Shown: positions 1 to 12,386 of the stretch, one piece after another
How positions within the stretch are numbered: the stretch's first letter is position 1
How the letters are laid out: each line of letters starts with the position of its first letter
DNA from: Amblyomma americanum
Taxonomy: Eukaryota; Arthropoda; Arachnida; Ixodida; Ixodidae
Length of the DNA: 64,000 nucleotides
Reading direction: 5' to 3'
Assembly (NCBI RefSeq): GCF_052857255.1
Contig: NC_135497.1
Span: 184,703,906 to 184,767,905 of the forward strand
The notes under the pieces: model-generated
The model's database searches: none
What the model was told of the DNA's origin: nothing
The model's input: only the letters and a program-made list of their open reading frames with translations
Translations under genes and position numbers: made by a program

Positions 1-2057
1 GGTAAGGTGATCATACCGCGCTCCCATATCCCGCAGAGCTGCTTTCACTAAATTTTACGTTAAGCGTCAGTAGCGTAAAAGTGTTTCTGCAGTGAAAATA
101 AAAATGTGTTAGAACCTGAACTTCATTGCACCTCCATGAGTATTAACATGTTACTTCCGCACCATAAAACCGTTAGCATTAAACGCTAGATTTCGCGCAA
201 GATTGGTACTCAAACGCAGTGAGACTTCCTTTTCTTTCAGCTTTCAAAAACACTTAGCCTTCGTGATGCGTTACTTATTCGCGAGGCAAATGCTCCGCCT
301 TTCTCACTACGGCCGTTCCGACAGCTTACGATGCGAAAGCTGGGAATAAATTAAGAGTGCTCGGTGGAACGCGCTCTCAACTGAGCTACGTGACGAATGT
401 GCAAACTCTTAGTGCTCGCGCGAGGTTCAGCGCGGTCGTATTCTTTGTAATGCAGAGGGAAGTGAAATAGCGACAACTTAATTTCACGGTGCGCAGCAGA
501 CCTAAGTAGAGGGAACTCGGCAAACCAATTAACGAATAAGGCACTTAAGTGTTCTCGCGTTTTTTCTTATTCGTAGTCGACAAGCGAAAACGAAATTTTG
601 GCGCGCTTATTCTCGTGCTGCCTTTGTAAACTTTGCCCATTGTCTGGCAAAAGGAAGCGAACGCCTATAAAGATTTTGGTTCCACTGCGCGAAGTTCGTG
701 AAATAAATGGTATTCAAGAAAGAAGGCAAACCTGAAGGCTTTATTTTGAAAGTTTTTCAAAGACAAGATGCTGCATTTGGCAGGGGCAATTTGTCTTTGA
801 AAGACACGAACGAAAAGGGCGTGTGAACTGTAGGAAAGAGGAAGGAGGTGCTTGTGCTTGGAGCGAGCGCGTGTTTTGTCACATCAACAAAAAAAATCTG
901 AAAGCTAGAGAACGCTCTGATGATAGCTTTGAATGCTAAGACTGGGTACTCTCCTCGAAAAACCGTTTCAGGCCTCCTTCTTTGTTGCTGTTATAAGTTA
1001 AAACTACCGCTGAGGTTAATGTCTAGTTAATTATGCGTTACTCACGCTTTTTAGGCGACACGGGCCTTGACTCGCGTTTGTAATGTTTGAAAATGTGCCT
1101 TATCTTTTTTCTTCTGCCTTCTGCCATCCTCAGCATTCCGCATCGCAACCCTCTTTTTTTCTCTTCTTCTCCTTCCCCAGTGCAGAATAGCGGCCCAGAT
1201 ATTCTTTTTTTTTTCGGCCAACCTCTTTGCCTTTCTCTTCAATAAACCCTCTCTCTCTTACTTATGCGTATTCGGCTGCAGTATTCAGCTTGGCACTTAA
1301 ACCACGAAGTGTTTGAGTCGTTTCGTTTCCTTCTTCATCTGGTACAAGAATCATTAGCGGTTTGTAAAAACGCAGAGCAAAAGTGAGTTACTTTTGAGAG
1401 CTGTGCCGAACGCAAATGTTATTTATTTTCAAGGTTGCGGAACCATTGAAGCTACAGAAGCGTAAAAAAGCTTAGAAGCTGCCGCCCCACCCTTCTGGTC
1501 TATGTGCTGCACCTGTAAAGCGTGCTTTGTCTGTAAGACAAGCCAGTACTAGAACAAAGCTGAACGTTCAGGGCATAGTGGCAGGAGTCAAGGGCGGAAA
1601 TGCACGCTTTATCCGCTGGTAACAATGCCATACGACTGCGTAGCGAGGTAGAGCTTCAATAAACCTTTATTCGAGAACACGCATCTCGTAATGTTTTGAT
1701 CGCGATAGTACACGTGAAGGCACTAGAGTCAAATAACAAACAAACAAACAAACAAACAAATGAATAATAACTAGAACTCGCCACACTAGAGATCGTCACG
1801 CGACATAGCAAACCTTAGCAGCGCAATACTAGCAAGGCAACAAAATAAGCAAAACATGGAAAACTAAGAGTGCCACAGTGTCGGGCGTTGAAACTGAATC
1901 GCTGAAAGAAAAAAGAAAGACAGGCGGATGCAATATGACAATGGTTTTGGCCAAATAGCGCAAGGGACAATGAACAAGGGTCTGCACTCATCACAGAGTG
2001 CGTTGGTGCATTTGCGGCCACAGGCAGCCGTTTGGGAGCTTGCTTTCAGAACCTTAC
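1..2057 (-). other. Adenylyl cyclase intron, partial (runs off left edge)
   Basis: This is the intron that follows the exon ending at 2058, whose donor reads GTAAGG on the minus strand. The exon ends in phase 2, so the next exon must supply one base to complete the codon. I looked on the minus strand for the next membrane-spanning coding piece and found none here. The sequence is A/T-rich with polypyrimidine patches and one CAAA microsatellite. No transposon family is recognisable. Confidence 0.7.
1736..1760. repeat. (CAAA)n microsatellite
   Basis: About six tandem CAAA units sit in an otherwise ordinary intron. A retroelement tail could leave such a tract, but no element body is recognisable beside it. 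Confidence 0.85.
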
Positions 2058-2222
2058 ACTTGGAGCGTGAGCAGCTGCACGATGACGATAGCAGTGAAGA
2101 GGAGTGCCGAGCCGACGACGCACTGCGGGAACTGCGGGTCTGGTTGGTTTTGGAACTGGGACTCCAAGCTGCTGTCCTCGAAGCGCAGCAGCACCGGGTT
2201 CAGCCCATCGGGAGAGCAGCGC
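2058..2222 (-). CDS. Adenylyl cyclase exon: C1b end and first helix of second membrane domain
   Basis: This exon of 165 bp encodes 54 whole codons of a membrane adenylyl cyclase, the enzyme that makes cAMP from ATP at the plasma membrane under G-protein control. It opens with RCSPDGLNPVLLRFEDSSLE, typical of the end of the C1b linker. It then runs into a hydrophobic helix (SALLFTAIVIVQLL) that fits the first segment of membrane domain 2. The donor is GT|GTAAGG. The acceptor used here is ctgcag at 2223-2224. A second acceptor, tttcccag ending at 2280, has a better pyrimidine tract, keeps the same frame and would extend the exon to 2279, adding 19 codons with no stop. Both give phase 2 and match the preceding exon, which ends in AG. 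The choice between them is open; the identity is well supported by phase and neighbours. Confidence 0.88.
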
Positions 2223-2429
2223 CTGCAGTTCCCGAGTGAGCTGACGCCGCCCGCCAGCGAAACAAAATTTTGTGTGCCACTGGGAAAGGCGTTCCTTGCA
2301 GCAAAACTAGTTCTGCTGCATTCTCCTTACGGACAATTTGCGGTTACGGTGCAATTTTGAATAGAAAATAAGGTTGGTTGGGTTTACTGTGGTCTTTAGG
2401 AGAAAACTGTTCAGCCACAGGAACATTAC

Positions 2430-2488
2430 CTGAAGTTCCACGGCACCCCGGAGTCGGGAAGAAGGTTCGCTTCGATTAATGCCAGGCT
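2430..2488 (-). CDS. Adenylyl cyclase small C1b exon
   Basis: This short exon of 59 bp encodes SLALIEANLLPDSGVPWNF plus two bases of the next codon. It lies between a strong acceptor (a long T-run then acag) and the donor AG|GTAATG. It starts in phase 0, exactly where the exon at 11528 stops, and ends in phase 2, exactly what the exon at 2222 needs. The peptide joins smoothly to the upstream end NVGLT, giving the C1b stretch that in cyclases links the first catalytic half to the second membrane domain. The intron to the next exon is only 207 bp, or 150 bp with the alternative acceptor. The exon is too short to identify alone; its position and phases make the call. Confidence 0.86.
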
Positions 2489-5328
2489 CTGTAAAAAAAA
2501 AAAAGCCATTCGAAAATTGCGATGCCAGTCGCGCTGTAGCAAGCTGCGCCAGGTGGGACGAGCATATATAGTAAGGCTAATGTTTACTTTTTTTTTTCCG
2601 TTCGCAGCCACGTTAATTTCTTCTCAGGTTCGTAATGGCGCATAAAAAACGCCCGCATGATATCGAAGAAAACACGCCCGTGTTCCGCAGGAGTGAAATA
2701 ACTATGAACATATTGAGACAGCTAACCGTCGTCTCTAAAAACTGCGCGAATGCATTACCCATTCGCAACTTTTGAAAGAGGCTTCGCACACAAAAATTAA
2801 GTGCATTCTTGTGGTAGGAATCGAGATAGGAATGTGGCGGTGTTTAACTCCTTCGTACCGCCAAGCTTGAATTAAACGTGTAAATGTCGCCAAGAGCAAT
2901 ACCCAGGTGTTTGGCGCCACACTTTGTGGATAAGTCACGGATGTGTTATACATGTATTACAGATGACAACGCACGCATATTACCCTAATATCATAAGAGG
3001 CGACGCGTGAAATTGAAAAATAAAACAAAATATTTTCCGAAAAAGTCATCATAATGATTTTTTAGTGGAAATTTAGATGTTTGACGTTTGCTTGGCTCTA
3101 TAAAAACTTTCTCGTTGATATTTTTCATGTCCCAATGGTGGCCCAAATGTAAGTTAATTGCTCAACTGAAACTAAACAATTAACTGAGAAGTAAAAAGTG
3201 CTCCGGTGTGCCCGACGTGACCGCAGAAAATGTTGTTTTGAGTTTCATTCCTCGAAAACGAATCAGTATGTCTGTAAGCCTTGATCTATGTTTAGTTATA
3301 AACTTTACCTGTGAGCCTCCCAGTCCATCGGTGAGAGATTGAGCGAGATACGGCGACAGCCTGTGCCTGTGAAGGCTTGCTAGGTGACTTTTCGAGGTTA
3401 CCTACGAATAAATTCCCCAATGACTGTTCAAAAATACGTTGGATTTATTCTCCCCGCGCTTGTTGCGTTGTTCCTGCAGGTGGCCAGAAAGTGCTGCTAA
3501 TCCCGGGGCAGCACCCGTAGAAGTGCACGACCGCATCTACGGACCTTCGACGCGGCGTCATAGGGATGCTCGTTCTTCACCATGTCGAGATTGTGCTGGC
3601 CGCTGTAGAAGGATACGCGTTCTAGCTCTTTAATTTGATTGGCTCCACCGCGTTGCTGGCAAAAATTGGACGCTGGTAGAGGTGGCTGCCGGCCGGATTA
3701 AATCCTACTGCAGCAAACTCACCAAAAATTCTGAATACTGCACGCATATTAAGAAACAATACCTACGTGGCGAGGACGTTCTTTTCATTATAAAGTAGGG
3801 CTTGAGGTAGGTCTCAAACATGTCATGCTTCATATATATACGAGCATCGGGAATACAAATGCCACGAATACGAGTCGTACTGATGTTACAAATGACTAAC
3901 GAACACTAATGTTGACATTCTGTACTTGCGTACATTCAAAAGGCAAATATTTCGCTATCTGTAGTAAACCGTCTGTACTGTACTGCTTTCATTCACTGAA
4001 AGCGAATAATGAAAGCCGCGTGTGGGAGGGGTAACAAGACTGAACACTCAACTGCGAATTCTGGAGAATACTTGAATATTTCGCGTCAGACGTGAGACGT
4101 GTAGAGAGACAAACAAAAAAAAGTAACTAGGAAACACGTTCAAAAGGACGAAAGGATATAAGGAACGTCGAGGAGGTCTGGCAGAACGACTGAACACGGC
4201 TGCCAGGAGAGTTTGCTAGTGCTGGTGGCACTTGACAGGCAAGGATAATAAGAACGGGAGGCTTCCGTTGCTTGGTGCCAAGCTGCTTCAGCTGGTTGTG
4301 TCATCTAACAAATACTCGTGCTCTGGGAATCTAGAAACAGCGCTCTGACACCAGAAAGGAAGCAACCAAGCAAGCATCCAATTAGATATGACAGCTACAT
4401 GCATGACACCGCTCGACGCTTTTTTTTCTTTCAACGAATTTCCTTGACAATTTTGAGAGATTCAAAACTACCAACGCATTAAAAAAAATGGCCGGAATAT
4501 GGTAATGGAAGCTGGAAATTTGTATTTTTTATTCATGCAAGACGTCTACTCGTACCGGAGAAAAAAAGAAGTGGAGTGCATAATTCTGTAACGCGGTGCG
4601 CTCTTTGACTTCATGCTTACAGATGATAATTAAATAAAGAAAATGATTCCAGCATGAAGTTTAGTGCAAACTTTTTCTTTTTCTTTAAATATGCAAGAAA
4701 GATTGATTTCTCTTCCTCTGTTTTCGGCATTCTTCAGCCACGCTGGTTTCTCCCGTGAAAAAAAAAAAACAAAACAAAAAAGACATGATAGTTGTTTTAG
4801 GCAAAGAGTTGTTTTAGGCGAAGTAGAAAAAATTGTCCCCGAACGGGTGCCATCAAACACTAGATGAAAGGACATCTTGATACAAAGACTAGATACGAGC
4901 TAAATACCGATATGCTGGGTATCGTATTTATGGGCTAATGATAGCGTGGCCCAAGCACTGCGCATGGCCTGTAAACTATCATTGAGCTATCACAGGAGCC
5001 CGATGCAAATTTAGGGGGTGGCAAATCAGCGCCTCTGCATGCACCTGAAGGAAGTACCTTCGCGCTTGCACCAGCACTTGCAAGGTAAGTGTACGGGTTA
5101 GCAAACTGTATGCAGAGTGCTAAAAGTTGGATACTTGTCCCAGTATTGATTTAAGCGCTGCGGTATTTATTTTCAGAATGAAGATTGCATGACCATGGTG
5201 GGATCAGGTACTGCAAAATACTTAATGCTGACATCTATTTTAAAATTCAAGGATGAGCCCTATAAAAACGGTAATTTTTCGTCAAAAGGTGTTCCGGAAG
5301 AATTTATTCTTTGGTTAAGTTTTTACTT

Positions 5329-5393
5329 AGGAGCATTTTTTCATAGAGGGCGCTTCCTCAGGGGACCTTTTTTTCCGGGGACGTTTTTTCCTA
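5329..5393 (+). repeat. Degenerate ~16-bp tandem repeat
   Basis: About four units of 15-17 bp of the form GGGGACNTTTTTTCC follow each other with substitutions. Read in one frame they give a repeating Gly-x-Phe-Phe pattern. I see no flanking element, and coding function is unlikely. Confidence 0.5.
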
Positions 5394-8300
5394 CATACTG
5401 TTTTTACCTAATCACGTGAGGTCGGCTCTGAAGTATGCACTTTTAAATGCAATAACATTTATAAAGACTCTAAAATCCGCTGTGTGATGCCACTCGTTCG
5501 CTTCCCCTGGGTCGACAGGGATGGCAGCAGCAAGCCGGCCAATCAATGCAGCCTGTTTTACGAGAACCATTTAAGTTTCGTAAGCCAGTTCCTTCCGGCA
5601 TTGCACAAAGGACGACTCGTGTAATTGGATAGGTAATAGAACACAACAGCTTCAATCAAAAAACGCGCACAGACGGCGAACGAGTGAGAAGTAGGAAGAA
5701 TTGTTCTGCATGTTTATTCCTCGATGCAATACGCTTTCCTACGTTAGAACGTCGGTCGGCGCTGCCGCTTTTGCGGAGTGCACGCTTGTTGCCAGTTTCT
5801 CCACTTTTGCTGCCGCATTTCATAATGAATTTGATATGTAAGTAGATATCGGCGTAGCGTTATCATATTTTTTTTGCACATGATAATTCTGCGGCTTGAC
5901 AAAATTTCCTCATAACTGTGAATAAAGTTTCAACGAGAGATACGTTGGAATTCTGTAAGGTTATGGCCCCAACGGTATTGTGTAATCAGGGTGCTTGAAT
6001 GCTATTGTTATTCAAATTTGTGTGTAATTTCGTGGTTGTTCCGCCTGTGAATAATCATTACATGGAAGTTACAGCAGAATTGCACGTCGCATCGAGTGGA
6101 CTTTGACTTTTAAATTTCAAAAGGGTGGTTAGAGAGAGTTAATAAATTTAAAAAAAGCGAAGCTATCAGTGTACGAGGAGGCCTAATACATTTCTCTCTC
6201 TTCATAGGCGTCATACTCAATAACGACTTTGAAATTAGGCATCCAGCCATTTTGAAGAGCCATTCGCTCATATTGTGGGCCTACAATTGGAATACTGAAA
6301 GGAAACAGCCTAGTTTTTACGCCAGCAAGTGGTTATATAGGCAGACAAATCGTGATACCTCGTCCTTATCGGGGGCTGTGCGTTTCCGTGGACACGGCGT
6401 TCAAAAATGTTCTCCACCTCCCCCTCTCTTTCATTTCCTTCATTTACACCACCAATTTGCGTGTGGCAACCAAATGGGCGTATGCCTGGCTAACGTTGCT
6501 CTTGGTTCTCCTTCTTCCAATGCGTGTCGCAGTTGTCCCGGTTTCTATCGCTTTATTCCTGTGCTGGGGAGCCTTATCGCTCGTTTAAAATAAAAAATAA
6601 CAGGCAGCTGCCGGCCTAGAGTAGAGCGCAACCCAAGAATAGACCTGGTTGCTCTGTACTTGAGAAGTTGCCTCGAGAAAAGTGATCACAATGCGGGCAC
6701 ACTGCGGAGCTTCCCGTGAGAGGCGTGAACAAAGAGAGTAATCCGCTTGGTGGCCAGGTTCCTTTTCTAAAGCACACTCCTGTGAGAAGCAGCCGAGGGG
6801 AATGGCGCAAACCGAGCGGGAAATTTCCAGGCAAGACTGACGGCTGTCAAGCTTAGCCGACCGAACATACGCGACCGGAAAGGAAGAGCTCGGCTTGCGC
6901 TGGGACAGAGAGGGCGAAAAAGGGACAAATATGACAAAGGCGCCGGGCGGTGATGAAGGCGAAGAAAGGCTGGGATGCTGCGCTCCTGTCCGAGAGCCGG
7001 AGGCCGAGTTTTTCGGGAAAACCGCTCACGCGTCGTATTTCCCGTGAGAGGCGGAAATGAGGAACCTCTTGATTCCGGCAGGCAGATTCCCCTCCCCTTC
7101 GCGATGCGGACGGACCGCCTCTACGCGATTTCCTCCGTGCTCGTCCCCAGGCCCCCGCGGAGGACGCGCGCAGATACGGCATCCCGTGCTGTCGTGGGGC
7201 CTAGCTTTGAGGCGCCTTGAGCCGCGACGGAAATTGCGGACGAGAGCAGTGGCCGTCGGTATTTTGTGACCCAGATGACTGGCGGAAGAACACCTGGCAG
7301 AAAAGTGGAGCACTGCCCTGGCCGCGCACCGTACGGGGCAGCGGCCCCTACTAACTCTGCCGACGGCCGGCCTTCATTTCGAAGAATGGACGATTATCGA
7401 GTAGATGAGGGCCCCAGAGTCCCGATTCCCGGGTGTCCAAGGAGGGAGGGCTTGGTATAGAAGGTTTGACTGAAGAAGAACGAAAGCCTCGCTCAAACCG
7501 TGCCTTCTACACAAGTGTTGCGCAGTCGCGGAGCGTTGGTTCCTTGCGACAAGCGCACAATGCTCTAGTAATGAAAGCATAGTCGTTTCCAAACGTCTCC
7601 AAGTCATTGGTTTTTCTGATGAGCCGGCTAACCGAGCTCCATATTACCACTCGCACTTGATAGCTCCAAAGCGGCGAGAAGAAAAATTGCCCCGCCCTGC
7701 AACTGTTTTGGGCGCTAGCGGTGCTATACCAGCCGTATTTCACGACCCGGAAACAAACTCAGTCGTCTGGGTGGGAGGTTTTGAAAAGGTCGTTACGTAC
7801 AGCTAGTTTACGCAGAGCCAGAAATTACTGGCCAGCCGGTTAGAATTACAGAAGCCACTTTTCATATTATTCCGGGGCTCGCTCCACGCAGTGATGTTAC
7901 TATCTCGAAATAGCTCTATTCATAAAGGCTGCGTTGCCCCTTGATGTGCGCCTCGTATGCAAGTTTTCGAATCTGTAACACGCTTTTTATTTAAAATAAA
8001 CTCAGCCGTCCACTCATATATTTAGTTTCATTTTTTTTTATGTCCGAAGGCACGAAGTCGCATTAAAAGAACAGGTATTTTCAAAAGATGTCGAAGCTAT
8101 CCCTATCACTTACATTTTTTCTCGCCCTGTGTTCTCTACATGCCGCCAATGCACTGCTGAACTCGTGACCTAACGTGTGAACAGAACGCTTCTTTCGAAC
8201 CTCGCTATGAATAATTTTGTAGGCAGAACGCGTCCTCCAATTACCGACCGCAGAATGTCTTATGCGCTTACAAGGAGTATGCTGCTAGGGACAGAAGCAT

Positions 8301-11013
8301 ATTGATTACAGCGGGCTTGTTTACAAGAAATATTTATAGAATAGATAAAGAGCGGTAAAATGACGGGGTCTTTTACTTGTCCTCGCGATAGAACGCACCA
8401 AGAAGATTAAGTGCAATTGTCAAGCTTTTTCAATCCCAACCCCTCTGCAATACGCACTTTAAATACGTGTAACTAAGGTCCGCATTTATAACAGAGCTTC
8501 AGTACTACCTACGCATGATTCGTATCACGGGGAGGCGTGCCTAGCACGCTACAGTCGGCTACCTGTTCGCTCGGATGGTTCGCTCAGCGTCTTGGCGTTC
8601 TTTTTGTTTTCTCTGTGCAGTGATGAGTTGAAACAGGCCCACCACAACTATAGCATGACGAAGTATGTGGCTAGAGCTCTGCGAAGAACTTAATAAGGCA
8701 CTGCCAGTGCAATACAGTCCAGGAAGATAGTGGGTGCAATGCGCAGCATGGGCGGGATTTTATAACAAATATATTCCACTTCCATTTTAATCTCGTTGCT
8801 CATTCCATCCTATATCTTTGGCTAAGTGCCGACACGCACCAATTATTGTCGAAATCTGCCACTCAGCGCGGCAGATAATTAAACGGAATTATTCGAAGGA
8901 GATTAATTGTTTGTATTACTCTGGCACAGATACTCTCTAAACAGAAAAAAGTAAAAATGAAGTAAGCTGTTATTTTGCGCACTCTTTTTTATAAAAGGAA
9001 ATGCTCTAAACTACCTTTTTACTCCATAATGGCGTATCCGTGTTTAGAGTGTATCTGAATGGGCCTCCTCAATCTCGTTTTGTCGGTGGGTATTCTCGCT
9101 TTGTAATGAGATGGCCTAAATTCGCGAGAAGTTTCCATTGTGTCCTTCTGATAGCCCAATGGTTTTGCTTTCACTTAAGGCTTGACAGCCAGAAAAAAAA
9201 AGCGCCTTCCAACAATCACCGGCGAATTATTATTCTAATGCGCGCGTACGCGGTATAAAACATTCGGACACAATGTGAGCAGCTTATGGCTGTGAATGCA
9301 CACAAAGCGCGAAATTCACTCGGCGATAATCTGCAAGGAACACATTAATAAACAAAAGATATGGAAGGATACCGATAATGAGGAAGAAATGCTTTCGCAT
9401 TATTTGCGAACGGATCTTTAAAAAGTAAAAGAAAAATATTAGCACGACGCATGTTTACGTGCATGATATATAGTACGGAAGTAGGCGCAAAAATTGCTGC
9501 TGGAACCGAGAAGAGTATTGGCTATTTTAATTCTTTTTTTCATTTTTCCTCGTACATATTTCTTTTCTTTTTTTTTTTGAGAGTGAGAGTAGCTCACGCA
9601 AGGAGGCCCTTCCCGAGCATAACATACGAGCCTGTCACTGCTTAAACGATGTTATTCGTCATTCCGGCTTGCGGTGGGAGCGCCGGGCTCCTGCAGAAGG
9701 CTTTTTTTCTATTCTTTTTCACTAGCTCGAATGTTATCGTTGGTTTTTCTAGTGAATCTTTTGAGAAGAGGAAGCGAAATGAGACAGAAGTGTGGACCAG
9801 TTAGGGGAACTTTATATTAGAGCAAAACAGCTCGCAAGGATACAAAAGACCACAAGGTGCGCGCACACAGTGCCCCGTGCGTCCGTTTCCTCTCTTGTGT
9901 GCTCTTGCATTTCACCCCAAAATATAATACGTAGGCCTTCGTTTAGTTTGTATAGTCTGCCAAAAAAAAATGTAAATAAATTCGCGTCCATCGAATCCAC
10001 GGGCCCGGGTAAGCAACTAGTAACATAAGCTGAATAGTTGCAAAATATGTACAAATCAAATATCCCAGAATATCTCGCTCTCGTGAAACACGTCTCACAC
10101 ATGATAGCATCTACTACTGTCTGGCGGTTTGGTTGCACAATGCTGAAACGAGTGCGATCGGTCTGTTTACAGCTCACACACTTCGCCGCAGTGCCGGTGT
10201 TTGGAAAGCACATCCGCGCTCGCACGATCGGCGCAGTGCGCGCTGCGAGCGCCATTGAACGCGAGCACCTGTTGCCGCCGCTTCTCTGTCTCTCATTTTC
10301 TCTTTCGCTTGATCTCCATCTCCAGTCGCTCTTGAATGAAAAGCATTGCATCTTCAGATCGGTTCTGTTATGGTCAGCGGCAGTTGTGGGCACGATTTTT
10401 TGGGGGGGAAAACTGCGTTAAAACGTGCACCATGCGCGCCAGGTCAGGTGTCTCGCCGTCGATCGGTTGGCGGTTTTCACTTTTTTCTTCTATCAAAACA
10501 CAGACAGCAGGTGGTAGACGTGACTTGGAAAATGCCATCGCGTTTGTTCTCGCTCCGGGGCGCAGTACTTAAATATTTAATACGCAAGCCAGAATAAGCG
10601 AAAACTGCTGCCAACACGCGAGCCGAATAGAAGTCCAAACACTCCCGTATTGGTTTTTGCGCTAATGAGGTTAAATGGGAGGCTCTTAAACAGAATTGAT
10701 AATGGCAGTGGTCTCGAGCACAAGTGCGGACGGTAAAACGAGGAAATGTAATTATGGGTAACTAAACGTATTGGAAACGCTAAAAATGCTATCTATGCGG
10801 TCATGCTGATAGCAAAGACGTCCAATCGGCTGGGTTCACAACGTAAAAGAAAATGAAACTGTATGAGGCTCACCGTACCAGGGTTTCGGACAAGTTTCGG
10901 TAATCTCGAGTTTTTTAGTGTGCGCCGAAACAACGGTCCGTGGGCATTAATGCACTTATGCTCCGCGAATTTGAGCTTCTATATTGGCAAAAACAAGCTC
11001 AAATATTCGATGA

Positions 11014-11267
11014 TTATGACAGTGAGTTTTTATGGCGCAAGGGCAGCATTGGCCAAAGAGCGCCATGGAACAAGGTTGTTTCTTCTACTAAGGGTAGGGT
11101 GAAGGACCCATTTTCCAAGCATTTCACCCCATAGAATCCGAGCACCAGACCAGGGGAAAGCTTGTACCCATTGTGTCACCGTTGGGTACCCGGCGGCACT
11201 GGTGATCGAGCCCGGCCGCATCTCCCGCATGCGTGGCGGATGCTCAGCCACTTGGCCACCGCTGCTG
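11014..11267 (-). mobile_element. tRNA-derived SINE with 15-bp target duplication
   Basis: On the minus strand the element opens with a tRNA-like head containing GGTGGCCAAGTGGCTGAGC (A-box region) and GGGCTCGATCACC (degraded B box). It continues into a body with a GGGTACAAGC...CCCCTGGTCTGG stretch and an ATGGCGCTCTTTGGCC tail. It is bounded by TCAAATATTCGATGA at 10999-11013 and TCAAATATTCGGTGA at 11268-11282, a 15-bp duplication with one mismatch. That is the mark of LINE-mediated retroposition. The body differs from the Ruka-type SINEs elsewhere in the window, so this is a separate family. It sits in an intron of the cyclase gene, in the same orientation. Confidence 0.85.
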
Positions 11268-11527
11268 TCAAATATTCGGTGACGAAGGTTTTTTTATGAC
11301 TTTAATAATGTCGGTGCTGTCGACTGTAATTGGAAACGCACGCAGAGTTTATGTGAAGTGTTTTTAACATTGTATGTGTCACAGAACCATGCGCATATTC
11401 ATTTTTTTCTTGTGACAGAAGCGCGTAAGGGTGGCTAGAGGAATGCCGAAGGTCGGATCTCTCAAACTGTGACGCGTAGTGCCGCAACGGCAGCTAAACG
11501 AGCAGGTACTGTAGAGCGCATGCATAC

Positions 11528-11683
11528 CGTGAGGCCCACGTTTTTGGCCAGGGTAGTCTCGGAGATGTTGGCGAACGGCTTGTCGGCGCCCCAGCATTCG
11601 ACGTGCTTGTACATCTTGGAGGTGGACCGGTGCCGGTTGGCGTTCTCGCGCACCGCCTGCGGGCTCTCTTCGGAGGTCTCTTT
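11528..11683 (-). CDS. Adenylyl cyclase C1b exon
   Basis: This exon of 156 bp is exactly 52 codons in phase 0 at both ends. It begins KETSEESPQAVRENANRH and contains YKHVECWGADKPFANI then SETTLAKNVGLT. The Trp-Gly-Ala-x-[KR]-Pro-Phe-Ala motif is characteristic of the C1b region of type 2/4/7-like cyclases and insect Ac76E, as I recall the family. The acceptor is tgtcgcag and the donor is ACG|GTATGC. The 570-bp intron upstream joins it to the C1a exon at 12254, and the 9-kb intron downstream joins it to the exon at 2488. C1b is a regulatory linker. The gene identity is firm; the subtype is a family resemblance. Confidence 0.92.
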
Positions 11684-12253
11684 CTGCGACACAGCGACAC
11701 CAGAACGTGATCTAGCAGGGCCCTGGGACAGCCCATATGTCACCGACAGGGGAACCGTTTAAACCGTCTCATCTCCCCGAGGCAAAAATTACGCGACGTT
11801 AAAACTGTCTCAGACCGTGGCGTACATGCAGAGCTAAATGTCTTGCTGCAGAAAGACTGTGGTCAGATTCAGAAAGCTGTTCGAATGTATCCCTGGGTGG
11901 TAATAGTTCGTGGTTAAGCGACGGCTGTGTATAGTCGCGATAGCCGACGAGACGACAGCTAAGGCTCGTGAACCGCTATTACATCGTGGACTTGGGCTTT
12001 GTGAATTTAGCTCCTGTTTCTATCAGAGAAGAGTAAAATAAATTACTGCACTTGACTGAGGTGACTTGAAGGCTGTGGCAGTCAACGCTTAGCAAGTCTG
12101 ACAAACTGCTCAACGCGAAACGTTTCGAGGTGTGCACGGTGGGCGCGAAGCAGAGCGGAGACAAACCGCTGCCACCGTAGTTTTTCCAAACGTCCGTGTT
12201 TATGCGAACGCACCAGTCGGCGACACTCGGCGGGAGGCCGCGCCCAGTCTCAC

Positions 12254-12386
12254 CTTCTGTGGAGCGATGAGGAACGTCTCGACCTGGTGCTCGGCCAGGT
12301 ACTGGTCTCGCTGGTGACCATTGCCGGGCTCGGTCTCAAACTTGCCGTCTAGCTGGTGGTAGGTGGCCTTCGTGATGTGCACGCGC
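12254..12386 (-). CDS. Adenylyl cyclase exon: C-terminal end of catalytic domain C1a
   Basis: This exon of 133 bp encodes 44 whole codons after one base that completes a split glycine codon. It reads [20 protein letters not shown], then [20 protein letters not shown] and APQK. This is the standard end of a class III cyclase C1a domain in membrane adenylyl cyclases (GRVHI...EPG.G..R..YL..H.VETFLI). The acceptor is ccctccag and the donor is AAG|GTGAGA. The upstream partner is the exon at 50947, which ends CCG GG and so restores Pro-Gly-Arg-Val-His across a 38.6-kb intron. The RDxYL...ETFLI form is closest to type 2-like cyclases. No stop or frameshift is seen, so the exon looks functional. Confidence 0.95.

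Larger units (their letters stand above)
2489..11527 (-). other. Adenylyl cyclase intron, 9,039 bp
   Basis: This intron lies between two C1b exons. It contains a short degenerate tandem repeat near 5.33 kb, a GC-rich stretch at about 6.85-7.45 kb with overlapping open frames on both strands, and a SINE at 11014-11267. On the minus strand at about 3530-3620 there is a stretch reading GQHNLDMVKNEHPYDAASK between plausible splice signals, but its phase does not fit this gene. The rest shows no recognisable gene or element. Confidence 0.75.

Noticed and set aside
6853..7460. GC-rich patch as a missing cyclase C1b exon
   Set aside because: The small exon at 2430-2488 already bridges the two neighbours in the correct phase, and no peptide here resembles a cyclase.
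9812..10393. 193-codon open frame on the minus strand as a gene
   Set aside because: No motif, an overlapping open frame on the plus strand, and no splice or promoter context that supports it.
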